This document shows, in pieces, positions 18,252 to 26,406 of a DNA stretch of 64,000 nucleotides. Position numbers and translations under genes: made by a program. The first letter of the stretch is position 1; every line of letters starts with the position of its first letter. The notes under the pieces were generated by a model. The model had not been told where the DNA came from, searched no databases, and saw nothing but the letters and a program-made list of their open reading frames with translations. The DNA is taken from assembly GCF_001426705.1 (NCBI RefSeq), contig NZ_LMFC01000001.1:1269355-1333354 (forward strand). The letters run 5' to 3'. The stretch comes from Cellulomonas sp. Root485 (GTDB taxonomy: Bacteria > Actinomycetota > Actinomycetes > Actinomycetales > Cellulomonadaceae).

Positions 18252-19970
18252 CTAGTTCAGCTTGATCGTCGAGCCCTTGATGGTCACCGTGCTGCTGCTC
18301 TCGAGCGTCAGCCCGGAGGAACCCTTGATCGTCGCGGAGCCCTGCGCCTCGACCTTCAGGTCTCCCTGCGTGGTCACCTCGGCGTTGCCCTTCGCGTCCA
18401 CCTTCACGTCGCCCTCGGTGGTGATGGTGATCGAACCGTCCGACGTGGCCAGGACGACGCTCGCCTTGTCGTCGCCCGTGCGCAGCTCCAGGGTCTCCTC
18501 ACCGGCCTTGTCGGACATGAGCAGCTCGTGCCCGCTGCGGCTGCGCCACACCCGCGTCGCGACGGCACCGTCCGAGCCGACCGCGTCGTCCTTCGGTGGG
18601 GCGTCGACCCCGTTGTACAGACCGCCCAGCACGTACGGCCGTCGGCTGTCGCCGTGCTCGAAGCCGACGAGCACCTCGTCGTCCACCTCGGGCAGCAGCT
18701 GCAGGCCGCGGTCGGCGCCTGCGCCGAGCTGAAGGACCCGGACCCAGTCGGTCTCGTAGTCCTCGTCGAGCCACGGGAACTTCACCTTGACCCGGCAGCG
18801 CTTCTCCGGGTCGGTCGCGTTGGTGACCAGCGCGACCACCAGTCCGCCCGGTCCGGGGCGGTGCTCTGCGGCGCCGCGCACGAGGCCCAGCACGGAGCGG
18901 TCGTGCGAGCCGCTGGCGGTGAAGTACGTGCGATAGCTGCGGTCGTCCCACACGTGCTTCGCGCGCGTGAGCGTCACCTTGCCGTCGAACCGGCCGCCCG
19001 TCTGACCCAGGCTCACCGCCGCGCCGGCGACCAGGTGCGGGTCGCCGTCCGCGACCCCCTCGGCGAAGACGTTCGTGCTGCCCAGGTGCTCCGCGCGCGC
19101 TGCGGCCACGGCGTCGCACTCCGCCTGCTGCCCGAGCGGCAGGTCGACCGTGACCCCGCGCGGGCTGCCGAACAGCTGCGCGACCGACGCGGGCGTGTCC
19201 CGCAGGCTCGCCGTCCCGGTCGTGGCGTCCGTGGTGGCGACGAGCGCCTGCTTCGTGGACGTGTCCCAGCCGCGGACCTCCACCTGGGACACCTGCTGGG
19301 CGGCCGTCACGCGGACCGTCAGGCGCTGCAGGTTCTTGCCGGGCACCAGCTGCAGCCGGTCCGCCGAGTCGTACGCGCCGGGCGCGGGGGCCTCCGACGC
19401 CGGGGTGGGTGCCCGGAAGTGCAGCGTCGAGCCGGACACGACGACGACGCAACCGACCTCCCGGCCGCGCCGCTCGAGGAACTCGATGTGGGTCTCGTTG
19501 ACCTGCGAGACGTGCTCGTGCAGCACCGACGTCGTCGCGACGTCGCCCGCCGTCAGGCCGACGTCCCGGGCGATCTGCTTGGCGATGTCGCCGTCAGTCA
19601 TGTTCTGGAAGCTCGTGGTGTGCAACCCGTTGTACAGGCCGTAGGAGCGGTCGTAGGCCGTGACCGTCGTGTACCCGCCGCGGTCGTCGTAGTCGAAGCC
19701 GATCGCGTAGACGACGCCGTCGAACAGCGTGTCGCCCGAGTTCTCCCCGACGCGGCCCGCCGTGATCGTCAGCTCCGCGGCGAGGTCGAGGTCGCTGTCC
19801 GCCAGCAGCTCGCGCGTCGGGTCGTCGATCACCAGCCGGCACGAGTCCGGGCCGTCGGCGTCCGTGTCGACGATGGTCGTGCGCAGCGCCGCCGCGATCC
19901 GCTCGGGCAGCTCGGCGGAACCGACCTTGACCACGGGCCGCGCGCCGACGCTCGTCGCGACCGGGCTCAT
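18252..19970 (-). CDS. Central spike, gp27/gp5 (VgrG-like) protein
   Basis: 572 residues. The N-terminal half (LTITAGRVGENSGDTLFDGVV, VTAYDRSYGLYNG, IEFLERRGREVGC) is the gp27-like hub. It is followed by the gp5 OB fold (GLVVALVTNATDPEKRCRVKV, KFPWLDEDYETDWVRV, PEVDDEVLVGFEHGD, YVLGGLYNG). The C-terminus is a regular beta helix (repeats TITTEGDVKVDAKGNAEVTT, DLKVEAQGSATIKGSS) forming the needle. No lysozyme or effector extension is present. The ATG at 19970 overlaps the LysM stop. It joins PAAR, gp25 and baseplate J in one operon. Confidence 0.92.
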   Translation of the reverse strand: MSPVATSVGARPVVKVGSAELPERIAAALRTTIVDTDADGPDSCRLVIDDPTRELLADSDLDLAAELTITAGRVGENSGDTLFDGVVYAIGFDYDDRGGYTTVTAYDRSYGLYNGLHTTSFQNMTDGDIAKQIARDVGLTAGDVATTSVLHEHVSQVNETHIEFLERRGREVGCVVVVSGSTLHFRAPTPASEAPAPGAYDSADRLQLVPGKNLQRLTVRVTAAQQVSQVEVRGWDTSTKQALVATTDATTGTASLRDTPASVAQLFGSPRGVTVDLPLGQQAECDAVAAARAEHLGSTNVFAEGVADGDPHLVAGAAVSLGQTGGRFDGKVTLTRAKHVWDDRSYRTYFTASGSHDRSVLGLVRGAAEHRPGPGGLVVALVTNATDPEKRCRVKVKFPWLDEDYETDWVRVLQLGAGADRGLQLLPEVDDEVLVGFEHGDSRRPYVLGGLYNGVDAPPKDDAVGSDGAVATRVWRSRSGHELLMSDKAGEETLELRTGDDKASVVLATSDGSITITTEGDVKVDAKGNAEVTTQGDLKVEAQGSATIKGSSGLTLESSSTVTIKGSTIKLN

Positions 19971-20647
19971 CGCACACCCGCCGCGAGCTCGGACACGTCC
20001 GGCAGGAGCAGCTCGCGGCCGGGCCGCAGCCGGGTCGGGTCGTCGATGCCGTTGAGCTCCGCGATCGCCCGCCACGCACCCGCGTCGCCGAACGTGGAGT
20101 GGGCGACCGAGTGCAGGCTCTCCTCGCGGCGCAGCACGTGCCGACGGCGCGACGACTCCGAGCCCGAGGTCGGGTTGGTGCCCTTGGGCTCGACGGCGGC
20201 CGACTTGAGCGTCAGGTCGATCGTGGCGCGCAGCGGGAGCCCGTTGCGGTCGAACATCTCGCAGGTGACCTTGAGGTTCTCCAGGTAGCCGACGAGGGTC
20301 GTCTCCTTGTTGATCGACAGGACGCCCCACGTGAAGATCAGCTTGGGCGGGCCGCTGCCCGGCTGCGACACGTCGGCGACGGTCGTCCACGACACCAGCT
20401 GGTCGATCTCCGGCTGGATCCCGGTCGACCCGCCCTTGCCCACCTTGTCGAGGAACACCTGCAGCGTCATCGACGTCGGACCCGCACCCGTGAACTGCAC
20501 CGGGGGGTCGTTCGCCTGGTTGGGGCTGCGGTTGTACTGGACGGCGCGCGTGAAGCTGATCGTCGTCGGGTTGAAGTGGAAGACGAGCTTCTTGCTGGTG
20601 TCGTCCTTCTCGGCCAGGACGGCCAGCGCCCGCTCGGCCCCGGTCAC
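19967..20647 (-). CDS. LysM-containing baseplate hub protein
   Basis: 226 residues. The N-terminal domain (KLVFHFNPTTISFTRAVQYN, FTGAGPTSMTLQVFLDKVG) is the contractile-tail hub type. A C-terminal LysM runs from about residue 170 (RREESLHSVAHSTFGDAGAW to RLRPGRELLLPDV), as in Afp7-like proteins and T4 gp53. It binds the tube-baseplate junction rather than peptidoglycan in this context. The GTG at 20647 lies in AGGAGTCGTG, right after GGAAGGAG, and overlaps the tube stop. Confidence 0.88.
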   Translation of the reverse strand: MTGAERALAVLAEKDDTSKKLVFHFNPTTISFTRAVQYNRSPNQANDPPVQFTGAGPTSMTLQVFLDKVGKGGSTGIQPEIDQLVSWTTVADVSQPGSGPPKLIFTWGVLSINKETTLVGYLENLKVTCEMFDRNGLPLRATIDLTLKSAAVEPKGTNPTSGSESSRRRHVLRREESLHSVAHSTFGDAGAWRAIAELNGIDDPTRLRPGRELLLPDVSELAAGVR

Positions 20648-21078
20648 GACTCCTTCCATCCGTCGTGGGCGAACTCGAACACCTCGGTGGCCACCTTGCC
20701 GCCCTCGGCCGCGAAGCTCGGACCCTTGTAGCTGACGGGCCAGACACCGTCGAACTCCCACGTGATGACGGTGACGCGGTTGTCGTTCATCGCCATGATC
20801 GCGGCCGTGTGCGCCTTGGTCGCCTGTCCCTTGGCGACCTCCCGGAACCACTCACCCAGCGCGCGCGTCCGCATCTCCACCGGGCGGGTCAGCTTGATCG
20901 TCCCGTAGGACAGGCGTCCGGGCAGGCGGTGCACGAACCCGTTCTCGCCACCCTCGGCGTACGTCTTGACCTCGTACTGCGCACTGAGCCCGTCGATCGC
21001 CGTGAACGAGCCGATGTCGTGGCCGTCGATGGTCACGTCGAACCGCATGGTGTTGACGGGGTTGATGTCGTTGGTCAT
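20644..21078 (-). CDS. Tail tube protein (tube initiator or main tube)
   Basis: 144 residues of the T4 gp19-like/CIS inner tube family: MRFDVTIDGHDIGSFTAIDGLS, YAEGGENGFVHRLPGRLSYG, IKLTRPVEMRTRALGEWF, VEFAHDGW-type end FEFAHDGWKES. It stacks as hexameric rings inside the sheath. Because it lies next to LysM/spike, it more likely corresponds to the baseplate-proximal tube (Afp5-like), while the copy next to the sheath is the main tube; that assignment is by position. The ATG has GAGGAGG upstream. Confidence 0.88.
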   Translation of the reverse strand: MTNDINPVNTMRFDVTIDGHDIGSFTAIDGLSAQYEVKTYAEGGENGFVHRLPGRLSYGTIKLTRPVEMRTRALGEWFREVAKGQATKAHTAAIMAMNDNRVTVITWEFDGVWPVSYKGPSFAAEGGKVATEVFEFAHDGWKES

Positions 21079-21091
21079 CGCGGTCGCCTCC

Positions 21092-23650
21092 TCACGCGTC
21101 CGGCCACGTGCCGCGACGCTCGCGCTCGAGCATCAGGTCGGTCCGCAGACGCAGCTCGAGGCGTTCCCAGAGCTCGTCCGCCAGGGCACCGAGGTCCTGC
21201 GCCGGCGGGGCGGCCGGCCCTGCGGCGACCACCTCGGCCGGCTGCTGCTCCGTGGTCTCCGGCGCCCGCTCGGCCACGGCCGTCGCGGCCCGGGCGACCG
21301 GGGCGGCCGGCGCCTGCCCCGGCGCCGCGAACCGGACCTCGGTGGGGTCGACCCGGCGGGCGATCCCCGCGGCGACGGCGACCGCGCCGGCGTCGAACGG
21401 GTCGGGCGCGGCGGCCTCGGTCGGCTCGGACACCTGCGTGCGGGCGATGGCGTCCGCGGGAACGGCCGGGGCGATCAGCCTGGTCACGGCGGGCTCGGCC
21501 GAGGCCGCGGGCGCGCTGCCGTCCGGTGCGGCCGGGGGCCAGCCGAGCCCGAGGGGGGCGCGACGCACGCCCGCCGGCCGGTCGGCGAGCGGCGCCACGG
21601 ACAGGACCCGCCCGTCGGACGTGGGCGACCGGTAGGTGGCCGGCCCAGGGCGCGCGGAAGGGTCCTGCGCGGGGCGGGCGGGGGGCGCCTCTGCGGATCG
21701 AGCGACGCCCGCGTCGACCGAGCGGGTGGCCGGCGTCGACGGATCTGGGGTTGCCGCACGTGTCGGGGCGACGGAGAGGGTCCGGGCACTCGGCGCGCGG
21801 GCGACGGCGACGGACGGCGTGGGTGCCTCGGCGGTGGGCGCCGCGACGGCGCGCGAGACCCGTGCAGGGGAGCCGGTGGCGGGAGCGGCGGCACGCGGCA
21901 CGGGCGTGGCGGAGCCGGTGGTCGGTGCGGCTGATCGTTCGGCGCGCGTCGTGGGGAGCGGCGGTGCGGCAGACCGGGCGACGTGCGTGGTCGTTGCCGC
22001 ACCCGGCGCGACCGAGCGGTCGACGCCGGGCGCCGGTCCGGGAGACCGCCGGACGGGTGCGCTCGCCCGGGCGACCGGGGTCGACGACAGTCCTGCCGGT
22101 GACGCGGGCTGTGCAGAGGGCGCGTCGACGGAGCGCGGGACCCGGACCGACGGCGGGGTGCTTGCCCGCTCCGTGACGAGGCGCCGCACGGGCGTGACCG
22201 GCCGCGAGCTCGTCCGGTCGGCGGCGCCCGGCGACGCCACCCCGGGGACCGGGCTCGACGACGTCGGCGTGGACCGGGCGGCGGCGCGGGCGGTCGTCGG
22301 CGGGTGCGGCGCCGTCGCTCGGGCGACCGGGGTCTGCGACGGTCCCGGGAAACCCGTGACCGGGGTGGACGACACGCCCGTCGCGCCGTGTCCGCCGGGG
22401 GACGAAGACGCCGGTCGCTCTGCGCGCGATCCGGGTGAGGGCGTGCCGCTCACGGCCCGCGCCACCGACGAGGTGCCTGGGCCGGGGGAGGCAGCGACGG
22501 CCGGCGGCGTGGTACCGGCCGTCGCGGACGGGGACTCCGTGACGCGGTGGACCGGAGGCTGCAGGCCGGCGCGGACCGGTCGGCCGGGGGTCGAGGGTGC
22601 GACGGGCGCCCGCAGGACCGCGTCGGGGTGCGCAGGTCCCGGCGCGCGCGAGGAGGGCTCCGGCGCACGGGCGACGACCGGGTCGGACGAGGAGACCGTC
22701 GACGCGGGACCGCCCGTGGTGGAGCGGTGGATCCCCGTGGGGGCCGGCGCGGCCGCCTTCGAGGGTTCGGCCGGGGCCACGGTGCGCGCGGCGACCGGGT
22801 CCGGGTGCGCAGCGGGTGGGCCGGCCAGGGACCGGGCGGAACCCGTGGACGAGGACGGCGCGCGGCGGACCGGCACCGACGACGGCGGGGCCGCCGCGCG
22901 CGCGACGGACGACGGCGGTGCGGACGACGGCCGTGCGGACGACGACGCGACGGACGACGACGCGACGGACGACGACGGTGCGGACGAGGAGGGTGCCGCC
23001 GACCGCGGTGCGGATGCCTGCGGTGCCGATGGCGGCGCGGCCGACGACCGCTTCGCCGACGACGTCGTCGAGACCGACCGCGCTGCTGGTGACGGCGCGG
23101 CGGACGGTCGGGGCACCGACGACGGTGCCGTGGACGACCGTGCGGCACGCGTCCCGCCCGACGGTGAGCTGGACGGGGTGGCGAGGTGCGTGCTCCCTGC
23201 CGACGCCGAGCGCGCCACCACCGGCAGGACCGGCGGCGACGCGACGGCGTCGAAGGAGGACGGCCCGCCGTCGACCACCGTCGTCGCCCGCCCGACCACC
23301 GGCTCCTCAGGAGCGGCCGACCGACGCCGCCGGCCGACGAGCCCGCGGCGAGGGACCGCGGTGGGTTGCGGGGCGGCCACGGCCGGGACGGCGGCGTGCG
23401 AGACGAGCCCGTCGACGTGCCCCCCGGGGTGTCGGGCCAGGGCGTGCTCGGGTGCCCGCAGGACCACGGGGGAGTCCTGCCGGGTGCCCAGCCCACGGCT
23501 GAAGTCCGCGCTGCGCGCGACCGGCTGCAACGCGAGAGCGCGCGGGACGAGCGCCGGCACCGCGTCCCACGAGTGACGACGCGGGGCGGTGGGGGGCGGC
23601 GCAGCAGGTGGGGCTGCGGTGGCCCGCGCGGCGAACGGCCATCGCCTCAC
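21092..23650 (-). CDS. 852-aa Ala/Pro/Ser-rich protein with VARA repeats, CIS operon
   Basis: Very low-complexity protein. Residues about 100-760 are built from Ala, Pro, Ser, Thr and Arg with recurring (P/S)VARA-(x)-AP or VARS units: PVARSAD, SVARAAAPP, PVARASAP, PVARATAP, HVARSAAPP. It has no membrane segment and no signal peptide. Only the last about 35 residues look folded and conserved: LADELWERLELRLRTDLMLERERRG, an amphipathic helix. It lies between tube and DUF6760 genes, where eCIS loci often hold an uncharacterised protein. A tape-measure or scaffold role is possible but unproven. The GTG at 23650 uses the GAGGAGGAG Glu codons of the upstream gene as its ribosome site and overlaps its stop. 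Confidence 0.65.
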   Translation of the reverse strand: MRRWPFAARATAAPPAAPPPTAPRRHSWDAVPALVPRALALQPVARSADFSRGLGTRQDSPVVLRAPEHALARHPGGHVDGLVSHAAVPAVAAPQPTAVPRRGLVGRRRRSAAPEEPVVGRATTVVDGGPSSFDAVASPPVLPVVARSASAGSTHLATPSSSPSGGTRAARSSTAPSSVPRPSAAPSPAARSVSTTSSAKRSSAAPPSAPQASAPRSAAPSSSAPSSSVASSSVASSSARPSSAPPSSVARAAAPPSSVPVRRAPSSSTGSARSLAGPPAAHPDPVAARTVAPAEPSKAAAPAPTGIHRSTTGGPASTVSSSDPVVARAPEPSSRAPGPAHPDAVLRAPVAPSTPGRPVRAGLQPPVHRVTESPSATAGTTPPAVAASPGPGTSSVARAVSGTPSPGSRAERPASSSPGGHGATGVSSTPVTGFPGPSQTPVARATAPHPPTTARAAARSTPTSSSPVPGVASPGAADRTSSRPVTPVRRLVTERASTPPSVRVPRSVDAPSAQPASPAGLSSTPVARASAPVRRSPGPAPGVDRSVAPGAATTTHVARSAAPPLPTTRAERSAAPTTGSATPVPRAAAPATGSPARVSRAVAAPTAEAPTPSVAVARAPSARTLSVAPTRAATPDPSTPATRSVDAGVARSAEAPPARPAQDPSARPGPATYRSPTSDGRVLSVAPLADRPAGVRRAPLGLGWPPAAPDGSAPAASAEPAVTRLIAPAVPADAIARTQVSEPTEAAAPDPFDAGAVAVAAGIARRVDPTEVRFAAPGQAPAAPVARAATAVAERAPETTEQQPAEVVAAGPAAPPAQDLGALADELWERLELRLRTDLMLERERRGTWPDA
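21650..23300 (-). repeat. Low-complexity VARA-repeat coding tract
   Basis: Degenerate short repeats at both DNA and protein level inside the 852-residue CIS protein. On the plus strand they show as recurring GGGCGACCGG, GTGCGGACGACG and ACGGACGACGACGCG runs (the last repeated near 22950). The extreme bias also opens long false frames on all strands. Confidence 0.6.
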
Positions 23651-23874
23651 GGCTCCTCCTCCTCAGCCTCGGCCTCGTCGACGATCCGGTGCGCGTACGC
23701 CAGGAAGTGGGCCCGGTCGGGGTGCTCCAGGTCGAGGAGCGTGTCGAGGGGCCAGTGCAGGACGGCTGCCAGGTACGCGACCTCGTCCAGCAGGTCAGCG
23801 GTCGCGTACGTCAGGATTCCCCCGGCGGACCACCCGCCAGGTCGACGGCGAACTCCTCGTGGCAGGAGGGGCAC
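23647..23874 (-). CDS. DUF6760-type small CIS protein
   Basis: Small protein typical of actinobacterial contractile-system operons: DLLDEVAYLAAVLHWPLDTLLDLEHPDR followed by an acidic tail EAEAEEEEP. In the family this begins near LTYATADLLDEVAY, about 55 residues before the end. The only ATG (23874) would add a basic, out-of-family extension that overlaps the upstream gene by 64 bases. The family-like start would therefore be a CTG near 23814 that overlaps the upstream TGA (CTGA) behind GGGGGAAT. Function unknown; position suggests assembly. Confidence 0.7.
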   Translation of the reverse strand: MPLLPRGVRRRPGGWSAGGILTYATADLLDEVAYLAAVLHWPLDTLLDLEHPDRAHFLAYAHRIVDEAEAEEEEP

Positions 23875-24212
23875 GTCACGGACGCCGTGGTGTGGCCCTC
23901 GGAGTTGATCCGGCGGTAGAGGTCCTGCAGGAACGCGAGGTCCGGTGTGAAGAGGTTCTCCACGACCGCGGGCGTGATCGACGTGATGTCGCCGAGGTGC
24001 GTGATCGTCCGGGCCAGGAGCAGCACGGTCAGGTACGCCTCGTTGTCGCGCACGCGGGGGTCGCGCAGCGGGACGATCTCGTCGCGCGCCCGGGCCAGGC
24101 GCATCGCGCCCGACCGGTGCACCCGGCCCTCGTCGTCCTCGTACCCGATGGGCAGCTCGAAGCTGAACTCGGTCTGGAGGGCCGCGGGAGCTGCTGGGGT
24201 CGTCGTGCTCAC
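23811..24212 (-). CDS. Phage tail assembly-type protein with C-terminal CPSC
   Basis: 133 residues. TEFSFELPIGYEDDEGRVHR, ARARDEIVPLRDPRVRDNEAYLTVLLLARTI and FTPDLAFLQDLYRRIN match the tail-assembly chaperone family found downstream of CIS tube genes (Mu gp41-like). The end carries VTCPSCHEEFAVDLAG, a half zinc-ribbon that could dimerise around a metal. It is made right after the tube protein (7-base gap), as chaperones usually are. The GTG at 24212 follows GTGAGG; the upstream frame is antisense noise. Confidence 0.75.
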   Translation of the reverse strand: MSTTTPAAPAALQTEFSFELPIGYEDDEGRVHRSGAMRLARARDEIVPLRDPRVRDNEAYLTVLLLARTITHLGDITSITPAVVENLFTPDLAFLQDLYRRINSEGHTTASVTCPSCHEEFAVDLAGGPPGES

Positions 24213-24219
24213 GCGAGCC

Positions 24220-24660
24220 TCACGCCACCGCGAGGCCTTCGTGGACGAGCGTGACCTCTTCCACGGTGACCTCGGAGCCACCCGCCTGCAGCGAGCCGAT
24301 GCTGATCTTCGACGGCCAGGCGTTGGTGATGTTGAAGCGCATCTTCTCGCCGCGCTCGTAGTCGTAGAGCACGATCGCGGCGCCTCGGCGGGCCTTGTCG
24401 ATCTTGCCCTCCTGGACCTCCTTGACCCAGGCCCACCACCCCTTGTCGGTGGTCATGCCGCGCTTGAGCGTGATGTCGCTGAACTTCTGGGCGGCAGGCA
24501 GCTTCTTCATCACCGGGATGCCCTTGGGCTTGTTCTCCTGGTGCTCGATCACGGAGACCTCGATGCTCAGGCCCGAGACCTCCTTGAACTGCGCGAGCGT
24601 GATGCCGTCGACCTCGATCTGCCAGGCGTAGTTCGCGAGTGCGTCCTCACCGATGGGCAT
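24220..24660 (-). CDS. Tail tube protein, main tube
   Basis: 146 residues of the gp19-like tube family: MPIGEDALANYAWQIEVDGI, FKEVSGLSIEVSVIEHQENKP (the typical EHQ.NK.G stretch), TLKRGMTTDKGWWAWVKE, and the C-terminal VEEVTLVHEGLAVA. Together with the sheath gene 22 bases upstream it forms the inner-tube/sheath pair, which are the most abundant parts of the machine. Confidence 0.9.
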   Translation of the reverse strand: MPIGEDALANYAWQIEVDGITLAQFKEVSGLSIEVSVIEHQENKPKGIPVMKKLPAAQKFSDITLKRGMTTDKGWWAWVKEVQEGKIDKARRGAAIVLYDYERGEKMRFNITNAWPSKISIGSLQAGGSEVTVEEVTLVHEGLAVA

Positions 24661-24682
24661 GATGTTGTCCCTCCCTACCTGG

Positions 24683-26248
24683 CTACTCTTGGACCGCGCC
24701 GCCGGTCGGCAGCTGGCTCACCCGGAACACGACGAACTCGGCCGGCTTCACAGGTGCGATGCCGATCTCGATGACGACGTACCCGGCGTCCACGACGTCC
24801 GGCGGGTTCGTCTCCTCGTCGCACTTCACGTAGAACGCCTGGTCGGGGGTCGCGCCGAACAGGGCACCGTCACGCCACAGCCCGAGCAGGAACCCGTTGA
24901 CCGTGCGCTTGATCCGCTGCCACAGGTCCAGGTCGTTCGGCTCGAACACGGCCCACTGGGTCCCGCGGAGCACCGACGACTCGATGTAGTTGAAGAGCCG
25001 CCGGACGTTGATGTAGCGCCAGGTCGTGTCGTCGGACAGCGTCCGCGCCCCCCACACCGTGATGCCGCGCCCCGGGAACGCCCGGATCACGTTGATGCCC
25101 GCGGGGTTGAGGTCGTCGTGCTCGACGCGCGTGATGTTGAGCTCGACGTCCAGCGCACCCGCGACGACCTCGTTGGCGGGAGCCTTGTGGACGCCCCGGG
25201 TGTCGTCGTTGCGGCCCCAGATGCCCGCGAGGGCGCCGCTCGGCGGGAACAGCCGGGCGCGGCCGGCCAGCGGGTCCCAGAAGGAGAGCCACGGCCAGTA
25301 CGTCGTCGCGTAGGCCGACGAGAACCGCGTCTTCTCCTTGACCCACTCCAGCACCTGCTGGGCGTTCAGGCCGCGCGGCGTGTCCAGGATGGCGACCCGG
25401 TCCTTCTGCGTCTCGCAGTGCGTGATGAGCGCGCTCTGGACGGCCTTGAAGCCGTCGGCGTCGATCTGGCCGGCCTCGTACGCGGCCACGAGGTCCGGGA
25501 CGGCGACGATCGTCACGTCGTCGAGGGCCTCGAGCCCGGCGATCCCGGATCGGGCGGTGACGTCCCCGAGGTAGTCGTCCGGGGTCAGCCGGGCCGGCAG
25601 CGACGCGCCGCCCGAGAGCACGAGGGCTCCCGAGGTGGGGACGCGCTCGACGATCGAGGAGCCACCGAGCTCGCTGATCTGCACGAGAGCCGACTCGGCC
25701 AGCGCGGTCACCACGTTGTTGCTGCCCTTGCGCGGGGTCACCCCCTCGTACCGTTCGACGACGTCGCCGCGCTGCACGACGAGCGTGAAGACCTCCTCGG
25801 CCGGCGGTGCCTGCTCGCCCTCCGGCGGCGGCTCCTGCTCGTGCTTCGGCTCGACGGTCACCGTGATCGTGTCACCGGCCCCGCCCGGCTCCTTCGCCTC
25901 GACGCGGTAGACGCCCTGACCTGCCTTCAGGGCGCTGGTCAGCTCGGCGCTCGCGCGGGCACCCTCGTCGGAGCTGAGCGACCCGATGCGTGTGATGTAC
26001 GCCGAGCCACCACCGTTGTTGAAGTACTGGTAGACGGCGTTCGGCAGATAGGCCCCCTCGACCCACATGCCGAACGTGGCGGTGTACTGGCCCCAGTTGG
26101 CGACCTTGATCGCCTGGTCGTACGGCCCGTCGGCGGTGATGCCGACGAATGCCGCGATGGCCGTCCCGACCCCCTCGATGGGGCGCGAGCCGGCCGGCAG
26201 CTCCTGGATGTAGACACCGGGCGACCGGATGCTGCTCAGCGTGGCCAT
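24683..26248 (-). CDS. Contractile tail sheath protein
   Basis: 521 residues. The N-terminus SPGVYIQELPAGSRPIEGVGT and TAIAAFVGITADGP is the universal sheath start. The C-terminal domain (WGARTLSDDTTWRYINVRRLFNYIESSV, EPNDLDLWQRIKRTVNGFL, GYVVIEIGIAPVKPAEFVVFRV) is the part that forms the contractile helical mesh. A variable insertion with acidic Pro/Glu (HEQEPPPEGEQAPPAEE) lies near 165 and would be surface exposed. The ATG at 26248 follows GGAGGGAACGCC. First gene of the 12-gene operon. Confidence 0.95.
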   Translation of the reverse strand: MATLSSIRSPGVYIQELPAGSRPIEGVGTAIAAFVGITADGPYDQAIKVANWGQYTATFGMWVEGAYLPNAVYQYFNNGGGSAYITRIGSLSSDEGARASAELTSALKAGQGVYRVEAKEPGGAGDTITVTVEPKHEQEPPPEGEQAPPAEEVFTLVVQRGDVVERYEGVTPRKGSNNVVTALAESALVQISELGGSSIVERVPTSGALVLSGGASLPARLTPDDYLGDVTARSGIAGLEALDDVTIVAVPDLVAAYEAGQIDADGFKAVQSALITHCETQKDRVAILDTPRGLNAQQVLEWVKEKTRFSSAYATTYWPWLSFWDPLAGRARLFPPSGALAGIWGRNDDTRGVHKAPANEVVAGALDVELNITRVEHDDLNPAGINVIRAFPGRGITVWGARTLSDDTTWRYINVRRLFNYIESSVLRGTQWAVFEPNDLDLWQRIKRTVNGFLLGLWRDGALFGATPDQAFYVKCDEETNPPDVVDAGYVVIEIGIAPVKPAEFVVFRVSQLPTGGAVQE

Positions 26249-26394
26249 GGCGTTCCCTCCGTCGACGTGTGGGGTCCAGCCTCTGCCTGCGCGGTCGCCG
26301 CGGACAGGGCCCGGGGGCCGCGCCATCGCGCCGGGCTGCCTGCCCGATCGCGCACACGTGCGGGACGTCCGCACCGCTGGCCGCCCCGCTGCGC

Positions 26395-26400
26395 TACGAC
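26395..26400 (+). promoter_or_regulatory. Putative leaderless -10 for the CIS ATPase
   Basis: TACGAC lies six bases before the ATPase GTG (agtgag spacer). This gap is the leaderless spacing, and no Shine-Dalgarno is seen. The 158-base divergent region to the sheath gene shows no other clear promoter. Confidence 0.3.
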
Positions 26401-26406
26401 AGTGAG

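Noticed and set aside
18252-19970. A type VI secretion system VgrG
   Set aside because: No TssJLM, ClpV or TssBC-type sheath; the spike sits in an eCIS operon and bacterium is monoderm.
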